This document shows positions 6,199 through 11,363 of a stretch of 11,363 nt of DNA, one piece after another. Position numbers and translations under genes: made by a program. Under the pieces are notes generated by a model. It saw only the letters and a program-made list of their open reading frames with translations, searched no databases and was not told the origin of the DNA. Numbering within the stretch: the first letter of the stretch is position 1; each line of letters opens with the position of its first letter. The DNA is from IOR16 sp034927775 (GTDB lineage: Bacteria > Bacillota > Clostridia > Peptostreptococcales > Anaerovoracaceae): positions 1 to 11,363 of the forward strand of contig JAYFPL010000169.1 of NCBI GenBank assembly GCA_034927775.1, given 5' to 3'.

Positions 6199-7569
6199 AT
6201 GACATATGAAGAAACATTAGAGAAGATACACGAATTTGGAAAATTCGGCAGCAAGTTGGGCTTAGAACGGATGATTACACTGATGGAATATTTGGGAAAT
6301 CCACAGGATAAGCTCAAGATCATTCATGTGGCAGGAACCAATGGGAAAGGTTCCGTTTGTCGTTATCTTTATTCGGTATTACAACAAAATGGATATGGGG
6401 TAGGACTATATACCTCCCCATATCTTGAAAAGTTCACGGAGCGGATGGAATGCAATGGAGAATTGATTTCTGAGCAGGACTTAGCATCCTGTACGGAAGA
6501 AGTATTGATTCAAGTTGATCGGTTAATCTCGGATGGATTTGAATCACCTACAGAATTTGAGGTCATTACCGCAATTGCATTTCTTTATTTCTGGAAAAAA
6601 AGAGTGGATTATGTGGTTTTGGAGGTTGGTTTAGGAGGCCGTGGTGATTCGACCAATATTATTCAAAATCCGTTGGTTACAGTGATTACATCTATTTCTT
6701 TTGATCATATGGAATATTTAGGAGATACTTTGGAGAAAATTGCTTTTGAGAAAGCAGGTATTATAAAAAAGAATACTCCCATTGTTTGTAATGTCAAGGA
6801 TGCTGCTGCTGCTGAGGTTATTGCTTCCATAGCAAAGAAAAAAAATGCTTTATTCTACAATGCAGATCGTTTTTCTTCTAATAAGCAATTTCGTAATCAG
6901 ACTGGTGATGATGGTTATATAAATGCAGTGCATAATGTAATAATCAAAAACACTTCGATGGATGCCTATCATTTTTCCGCGGAAATAATGGGAGAAGTCT
7001 ATGAAGATGTAATGCTTTCTATGATAGGAGAACATCAGGTTGAAAATGCGTTGTGCGCATTGACAGTACTTGAAATTCTTAAAAAAGAAGATATAATGAG
7101 CTTATCCAAAGAAATGATTTTAAAGGGAATGTTACAAGCAAAGCAAATTGGGCGGCTTGAGGTAATACAAAAAGATCCATTTGTGATTATTGATGGTGCT
7201 CATAATGATGCGGGAGCAAAAGCACTTTCCGATTCTCTACAAAAGCATTTTAAAGGAAAAAAAATATTGCTTATTATCGGTATGCTTGCTGATAAAGAAG
7301 TAGATAAAATGATTAATGATTTTGCCAAAACCGGAGCCGTTTTGGTTGCGACTGAGCCGGATAATCCAAGAAAATTAAAGGCAGAAGACATGTGTTTAAA
7401 AGTAAATAAGGCAGGATTTGATTGTGAAGTTGCCGGTTTACCAAAAGATGCAGTGCAGTTTGCGAAAAAAAAGCTAACTGATTTTGATGTAATTGTTTTC
7501 GCCGGTTCGTTATATTTAATTGGTAAGATTAGGGAGATGTGGAATCATGAAGAGTATGAAGGCAAATAA
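6199..7569 (+). CDS. folC: Bifunctional folylpolyglutamate synthase / dihydrofolate synthase
   Basis: This encodes 456 residues of the Mur ligase-like FolC family, which adds glutamate to dihydropteroate and then to folates using ATP. The N-terminal signature YEETLEKIHEFGKFGSKLGL is followed by the P-loop GTNGKGS at residues 46-52. Further family motifs are LYTSPYLEKFTERM, EVGLGGRGDSTN, SFDHMEYLGDTLEKIAFEKAGIIK, HQVENA and, opening the C-terminal domain, IDGAHNDAGAKAL. The usual GGRLDATN reads GGRGDSTN here and DGAHNP reads DGAHND; both are mild variants. The ATG at 6199 is 6 nt after the valS stop; a TTG at 6193 would add only two residues and fits the family start less well. The RBS is weak, so translational coupling to valS is likely. 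The 3' end overlaps the next gene by 23 nt. Confidence 0.93.
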   Translation: MTYEETLEKIHEFGKFGSKLGLERMITLMEYLGNPQDKLKIIHVAGTNGKGSVCRYLYSVLQQNGYGVGLYTSPYLEKFTERMECNGELISEQDLASCTEEVLIQVDRLISDGFESPTEFEVITAIAFLYFWKKRVDYVVLEVGLGGRGDSTNIIQNPLVTVITSISFDHMEYLGDTLEKIAFEKAGIIKKNTPIVCNVKDAAAAEVIASIAKKKNALFYNADRFSSNKQFRNQTGDDGYINAVHNVIIKNTSMDAYHFSAEIMGEVYEDVMLSMIGEHQVENALCALTVLEILKKEDIMSLSKEMILKGMLQAKQIGRLEVIQKDPFVIIDGAHNDAGAKALSDSLQKHFKGKKILLIIGMLADKEVDKMINDFAKTGAVLVATEPDNPRKLKAEDMCLKVNKAGFDCEVAGLPKDAVQFAKKKLTDFDVIVFAGSLYLIGKIREMWNHEEYEGK

Positions 7570-8470
7570 AGTATTATTGATATACAATCCAAAAGCTGGA
7601 AACGGAATGTTTAAAAATAGTTTAGACCTTATTATTGAGCAATTTCAGAAAAAGCATATGCAAATCATTCCAATCCGTGCGGACAAGCCAGCTTTTTTGA
7701 ATGAAGTGTTTCGCGATCTTGACAAGAAAAAATATCGAAAAGTGATTGCAGCCGGTGGAGATGGTACCATCAATGTAGTGGTTAATGCCATGCTGAATAA
7801 CAAAGTTGACTTGCCATTAGCAATTTTTCCCGCAGGAACAGCAAATGATTTTGCTTATTATTTTGACATTCCTCATGAGATTGAACAAATGATTAATGTG
7901 GCACTGGAAGAAAGATATACCTTTGCAGATATTGGACGTGTCAACGATAAATACTTTATCAATGTTGCTGCAATGGGATTTTTAGTGGATGTCAGTCAAA
8001 AAACCGATCCGAATATAAAAAATACTTTGGGCGTAATTTCGTATTACTTAAAAGGTGTTTCAGAGATTCCAAATCTTCGTCCGATTCAAGTAAAAATCAG
8101 CAGTGAGGAATATACTGCACAGGAAAAAATATATTTTATGCTTGTAATGAACGGACGATCCGCCGGAGGTTTTAAGAGAATTGCGCCAACTGCAGAAATA
8201 AATGATGGTTTACTGGATGTAATGCTGTTTCGAGAAATGCCGATCATCGATCTACCGCCGCTTTTAATTAATGTTTTGACAGGACAACATACAGAAAATA
8301 AAAATGTCGTTGCTTTTAAAACAAAAAAATTATATGTGGAATCTGAGCAACAGGTAGGAACAGATGTTGATGGTGAAAAGGGAGCGGAATTTCCTTTGGA
8401 TATTGAAGTAATACCTCATTGTCTTCGAATCAACACAATTCATGATAATATGGAGGGCGCAAAATGGTAA
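7547..8470 (+). CDS. Diacylglycerol kinase / YegS-type lipid kinase family protein
   Basis: This encodes a 307-residue protein of the DAGK catalytic-domain family (DgkB, YegS, BmrU relatives), which phosphorylates diacylglycerol or other lipids at the membrane with ATP. Visible motifs are IYNPKAGNG at residues 12-20, the nucleotide-binding AAGGDGTIN with GGDGT at 70-74, and IFPAGTANDFA with GTANDF at 97-102. The C-terminal half carries NGRSAGGFKRIAPTAEINDG and GTDVDGE, both typical. There is no transmembrane segment, as expected for this soluble family. The ATG at 7547 has AGGGAG (7531-7536) 10 nt upstream inside folC; the ATG at 7556 is a possible alternative, while an upstream TTG at 7520 lacks family similarity. 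By family it may recycle diacylglycerol released in lipoteichoic acid synthesis, but the substrate cannot be read from sequence. Confidence 0.9.
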   Translation: MKSMKANKVLLIYNPKAGNGMFKNSLDLIIEQFQKKHMQIIPIRADKPAFLNEVFRDLDKKKYRKVIAAGGDGTINVVVNAMLNNKVDLPLAIFPAGTANDFAYYFDIPHEIEQMINVALEERYTFADIGRVNDKYFINVAAMGFLVDVSQKTDPNIKNTLGVISYYLKGVSEIPNLRPIQVKISSEEYTAQEKIYFMLVMNGRSAGGFKRIAPTAEINDGLLDVMLFREMPIIDLPPLLINVLTGQHTENKNVVAFKTKKLYVESEQQVGTDVDGEKGAEFPLDIEVIPHCLRINTIHDNMEGAKW

Positions 8471-8898
8471 AGATTGAAGAAACAAAAGATTATCTTCCTG
8501 TTATGCAGTTGTTCTTAAGAAACGATTTAGAAATGGATGAAGAAGAATTGGTTTCTCCAAATATTCTTCATTGCTGGAAGGCGGAAACGGAAGAAGGCCT
8601 TCTGATCGGCGGTTGTGTTTTAGCGCTGTTTGAGGAAGAATATATTATCGATGGTATCGCTGTTGAAGAACCGTTTCGTAAAAGTGGGGTTGCAAGCTTG
8701 TTGTTAAATGAGGCCTTAAAAAAAGCGAAGCAATTGGAGGCGAAAACAATTTATTTGGTGGCACGTGCTCCCGGATTTTTTAAGAAACAGGGCTTTGAGG
8801 CTATTGAATGGGATGCATCACCGGAGTTCTTCGGCTGTAATTCCTGTCCGCAGCGTGGGAAAAAATGTTTCCCTGAGGTAATGAAGTTAGAGCTTTAA
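8464..8898 (+). CDS. GNAT-family N-acetyltransferase with C-terminal cysteine cluster
   Basis: This encodes a 144-residue single-domain GNAT protein expected to transfer acetyl from acetyl-CoA to an amine. The acetyl-CoA motif A is IDGIAVEEPFRKSGVASLLL (residues 62-81), with R72-K-S-G75-V-A77 as the pyrophosphate loop; motif B includes APGFFKKQGFEAI (102-114). The C-terminus has C125, C128 and C135 in a Cx2Cx6C spacing followed by FPEVM. Comparable Cys-rich tails occur in some ArgA-like amino-acid acetyltransferases, so N-acetylglutamate synthase-like activity is possible but unproved. The start has a strong RBS (GGAGGG, about 8450-8460) and overlaps the lipid kinase stop by 7 nt, so it belongs to the valS operon. 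It ends in a 4-nt overlap with the convergent MATE gene. Confidence 0.88.
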   Translation: MVKIEETKDYLPVMQLFLRNDLEMDEEELVSPNILHCWKAETEEGLLIGGCVLALFEEEYIIDGIAVEEPFRKSGVASLLLNEALKKAKQLEAKTIYLVARAPGFFKKQGFEAIEWDASPEFFGCNSCPQRGKKCFPEVMKLEL

Positions 8899-10253
8899 AA
8901 TTCTTTTAATACCTTCCTCCATTTACCTTTAAAGTAATATACCGTAAAACAAAGTGCGCATCCTAACCAGGAAAGAATGTAGGCATAAAAAATAATGGAA
9001 ACCTCATTACTTATGGAAGAAAGAATCCATATAAGAAAAATACGAAGAATGCACATGTTGCCGGTCATAATAATCATGGAAGAAAGAGAGTAGCCTGCTC
9101 CGCTGATGGTACCGCTAAAAACGTGAATCACAGCCAGTAGAAAGTAAAAAGGAACCATGCTGTGTAAAATTGCGGCACAGAAATCTAATACTTCAGGTTC
9201 TCTTGTGAAAATTCGAAATACCATATTTCCAGTAAAGTAAAAAAGTAAAGATAAAAAAATACATAGACCACAATTCATCAACATACAGACACGTACGCCT
9301 TGATGGATGCGGTCTGTTTTTTTTGCACCAATATTTTGTCCTGTATATGTTGTCATAGCAAGTCCAAAGCTTAATACGGGAAGAATTAAAAAACCATCCA
9401 GTTTGCCATAAACACTCCAACCTGCCATTGCATCCGCACCGAATTTATTGATGTAAGCCTGAATAATCACATTGGAAAGACTGATGACCATTTGCTGTAA
9501 TCCTGTAGGAATTCCAAGGAGAAGAATGTGTTTCAGCCTTACGGGATATATTTTTAAAACCTTAAGATTTAATTGATAGCTTTCCGTTGAGTGAACTAAT
9601 TTTCTTATAACAAGTACTGCAGAAATTCCTTGTGCGATTAAAGTAGCAATTGCGACTCCTAGCACTCCAAGATGAAAGACAACAACAAACAAAACATCTA
9701 AAATAATGTTTATAATACTGGCTGCTCCTAAGTAATATAACGGAGTTTTTGAATCTCCTACGGCTCTGAGTATTGCCGCACCCATATTGTAGATCATTAA
9801 AAATAAAATGCCCGAAAAAAAGATTCTCAAATAAATAGAAGATTGAGCAAACACCGAATTTGGAGTATGAATCCATTTTAAAATAGGATCGGCCATAAAA
9901 ACTCCTATTAATGACATAAAAAATCCAAACAGTATCGTAAATACGGCCGCCGTTTGTACCGTTTCGCTTAATTTATCTTCTTTGCCTGCACCGAAAAATT
10001 GAGAAATTACCACTCCTGCTCCAATGGTTAATCCCATAAAAAGAGCAATGAGAACATTTATGATGGAAGTACCGGCTCCGACAGCAGCAAGGGCATGACT
10101 TCCTATAAAGTTTCCCACAACAATGGAGTCCACCATATTATATAGTTGCTGAAATAGATTTCCTAAAATAAGAGGAAACGAAAAAAGAAGGAGCTGTTTC
10201 CAGATCACTCCTTTTGTCATAAGTGCGGTATTTGATTTTTTTTCTGATTTCAT
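8895..10253 (-). CDS. MATE-family multidrug/sodium antiporter
   Basis: This encodes a 452-residue, very hydrophobic membrane protein with about 12 predicted transmembrane helices arranged as two MatE halves. The first half begins with LLLFSFPLILGNLFQQLYNM, VDSIVVGNFIG and AVGAGTSIINVLIALFMGL, a signature of the NorM/DinF superfamily common in clostridia; the second half opens near HILLLGIPTGLQQMVISLSN. The family exports cationic drugs or metabolites in exchange for Na+ or H+; the substrate is unknown. The length is typical and no frameshift is seen. The ATG (complement of 10251-10253) has AGGAGC (complement of 10263-10268) 9 nt upstream, and this RBS overlaps the stop region of the FAH-family gene, so the two form an operon. 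No terminator hairpin is visible past its stop. Confidence 0.93.
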   Translation of the reverse strand: MKSEKKSNTALMTKGVIWKQLLLFSFPLILGNLFQQLYNMVDSIVVGNFIGSHALAAVGAGTSIINVLIALFMGLTIGAGVVISQFFGAGKEDKLSETVQTAAVFTILFGFFMSLIGVFMADPILKWIHTPNSVFAQSSIYLRIFFSGILFLMIYNMGAAILRAVGDSKTPLYYLGAASIINIILDVLFVVVFHLGVLGVAIATLIAQGISAVLVIRKLVHSTESYQLNLKVLKIYPVRLKHILLLGIPTGLQQMVISLSNVIIQAYINKFGADAMAGWSVYGKLDGFLILPVLSFGLAMTTYTGQNIGAKKTDRIHQGVRVCMLMNCGLCIFLSLLFYFTGNMVFRIFTREPEVLDFCAAILHSMVPFYFLLAVIHVFSGTISGAGYSLSSMIIMTGNMCILRIFLIWILSSISNEVSIIFYAYILSWLGCALCFTVYYFKGKWRKVLKEF

Positions 10254-10266
10254 ATATGGTCAGCTC

Positions 10267-11169
10267 CTATTTTACAATATTTTTTAAAATTCCTATCTTC
10301 TCAATCTCACATTCTACAGTATCACCAGGTTTTAACCACTTTGGAGGCTGAAATCCCATGCCTACTCCTGCAGGTGTTCCCATAGCAATCAAAGTACCGG
10401 CCTTTAAGGTCATACCCTGAGATAGTTCGTGAATGACATGTGCAATATCAAATATTAATAAGCTGGTAGAGCTATTTTGACGTAATTCACCATTCACACG
10501 AGAACAAATTTTTAAATTTGGAGGTGAAGAAATTTCATCCGAAGTGGTGATACAAGGCCCCATTGGTAGAAAGCCATCGAGGCTTTTGCCAAAGTACCAT
10601 TGTTTATGCTGCGTTTGAAGATTTCTGGCACTGACATCATTAATAATTGTATACCCGAAGACGTAATCATACGCATCTTCTTTTTTTATTTGAAAGGCAT
10701 CTTTTCCTATCACAACCGTCAATTCTGCTTCATAATCTAGACTGTCAACAATTTCGCTGTGAGATGGAATTACTCCGTCCGTTCCAACGGCTTCATTCAC
10801 TCTTTTTGAAAAATAAATCGCGTAAGGACGTTCGCCGCCGAAAGCTTCTGCTTTATAGCGTGCTGATTCTGCAGCATGAGCCATATAGTTAATACCAAGA
10901 CAGATGACATCTTGATTTGGTTTTGGGATTGGTGCACAAACAATCACATCTGAAAGCGATAAATAATTCTTGGAGGCTTCTTCATGTAAAGAATCATTTA
11001 AAACAGCTTTTTTTAACAAAAATAACTCTTCTTGTGTGATTTCTTCGATTAATTGATTTATATCTTTATAAGGAAGACCTAATGCTGCAATGGGAATGAG
11101 CGTTTGTTCATCTTTTTTTAAAAGAGCAACGAACTCTTTATTTTCTTTTTTTACAGTAAATAGTTTCAA
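10267..11169 (-). CDS. Fumarylacetoacetate hydrolase (FAH) family protein
   Basis: This encodes a 300-residue FAH-superfamily enzyme. The family includes fumarylpyruvate hydrolases, 2-keto-3-deoxy acid dehydratases/hydratases and oxaloacetate decarboxylases, all Mg2+/Mn2+ enzymes acting on 2-oxo acids. Visible features are ICLGINYMAHAAES, with the likely catalytic pair H98/E101; metal ligands E147 and E149 in LDYEAELTVVIG and D178 in NDVSARN; K195 in FGKSLD; and MGTPAGVGMGF near the end. The first 75 residues form the small N-terminal domain seen in longer family members. The usual SARDLQ reads SARNLQ. The start codon is TTG (complement of 11167-11169), supported by AAAGGAG (complement of 11178-11184) with 8-nt spacing. 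The exact substrate cannot be assigned; no aromatic-degradation genes are nearby. The MATE gene follows 13 nt downstream. Confidence 0.92.
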   Translation of the reverse strand: MKLFTVKKENKEFVALLKKDEQTLIPIAALGLPYKDINQLIEEITQEELFLLKKAVLNDSLHEEASKNYLSLSDVIVCAPIPKPNQDVICLGINYMAHAAESARYKAEAFGGERPYAIYFSKRVNEAVGTDGVIPSHSEIVDSLDYEAELTVVIGKDAFQIKKEDAYDYVFGYTIINDVSARNLQTQHKQWYFGKSLDGFLPMGPCITTSDEISSPPNLKICSRVNGELRQNSSTSLLIFDIAHVIHELSQGMTLKAGTLIAMGTPAGVGMGFQPPKWLKPGDTVECEIEKIGILKNIVK

Positions 11170-11319
11170 TTTCTAATCTCCTTTACAAATGGAAGATATT
11201 TTTATACATAGTGTATCACAAAAAATATATAGAAAAAAGTGCTTTGCTGTTTTCTTTGCATAAGCTTAACCAACTTAGAATAGAATGCAATAGAAGCTTT
11301 TTAGAAAGGAATGTATACT
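11170..11319. promoter_or_regulatory. Divergent intergenic region between the FAH-MATE operon and a plus-strand gene
   Basis: These 150 nt must carry promoters for both directions. On the minus strand, TATAAA (complement of 11201-11206) would be a -10 about 30 nt before the FAH start, but no good -35 precedes it. A short imperfect dyad GTGTATCAC (11211-11219) lies just upstream and could be an operator. On the plus strand, TTGCAT (11256-11261) is a possible -35, but the TAGAAT hexamers at 11276 and 11281 are badly spaced from it (14 and 19 bp). An 8-bp palindrome TAAGCTTA is at 11261-11268. None of these is secure. Confidence 0.35.
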
Positions 11320-11363
11320 ATGAGGGCATTTTCAAAGTTCCCTAAGCTGGCTTTCTTATTTTG
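11320..11363 (+). CDS. Start of an unidentified protein, cut by the right edge
   Basis: An ATG at 11320 opens a frame that runs to the window end, giving MRAFSKFPKLAFLF. AAAGGA (11305-11310) lies 9 nt upstream, a good Shine-Dalgarno sequence and spacing, and the position opposite the divergent FAH gene fits a new transcription unit. Two or three basic residues followed by a hydrophobic run suggest a signal peptide or a first membrane helix. Fourteen residues are too few to name a family. Confidence 0.5.
   Translation, partial: MRAFSKFPKLAFLF

Noticed and set aside
7520..7546. TTG-initiated N-terminal extension of the lipid kinase
   Set aside because: The extension has no family similarity, and the ATG at 7547 has a proper RBS.
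1..11363. Mobile element, prophage or defence island around the recombinase
   Set aside because: Only one Xer-like gene is present. No terminal repeats, att-like duplications, transposase, phage or CRISPR features are visible, and the neighbours are housekeeping genes.

Overview
The window is a stretch of AT-rich Gram-positive chromosome, most likely from a low-GC clostridial Firmicute. The evidence is a T-box riboswitch ahead of valS, the circularly permuted ribosome-assembly GTPase RbgA next to rnhB, the valS-folC pairing, strong AGGAGG-type ribosome binding sites, sigma-A-like promoters and U-tract terminators. Genus or species cannot be named from what is visible. The content is mainly housekeeping. 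I found no CRISPR array, insertion sequence, prophage, toxin or defence locus, and no clear new system. The most unusual signals are local ones: a recombinase with a changed catalytic residue, and RNA structure around rplS and valS.

Plus strand, left part (1-3008). A Xer-type tyrosine recombinase, cut by the left edge, is followed by rplS (ribosomal protein L19). rplS stands alone: it has its own extended -10 promoter, a roughly 90-nt leader that can pair with its Shine-Dalgarno sequence, and its own terminator. It lacks the trmD neighbour that it usually has. Next come rbgA (50S assembly GTPase) and rnhB (RNase HII), which overlap by an ATGA and are probably co-transcribed.

Plus strand, centre (3009-8898). 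The 496-nt gap after rnhB holds a TTGACA promoter, a complete T-box leader with a GTC (valine) specifier, its terminator/antiterminator, and an A-rich tail that contains a 14-nt inverted copy of the terminator's 3' arm. These control valS (valyl-tRNA synthetase), tightly followed by folC (folylpolyglutamate/dihydrofolate synthase), a lipid/diacylglycerol kinase gene and a small GNAT acetyltransferase gene with a C-terminal cysteine cluster. The four genes overlap or abut and look like one operon, so tRNA-Val charging may set expression of all four.

Minus strand, right part (8895-11169). A fumarylacetoacetate hydrolase-family gene (TTG start, strong RBS) and a MATE-family multidrug exporter gene, 13 nt apart, form a second operon. 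It runs head-on into the valS operon, and the GNAT and MATE genes overlap by 4 nt at their stop codons with no terminator between them. A 150-nt divergent gap follows, then the first codons of another plus-strand gene with a good RBS, cut by the right edge.
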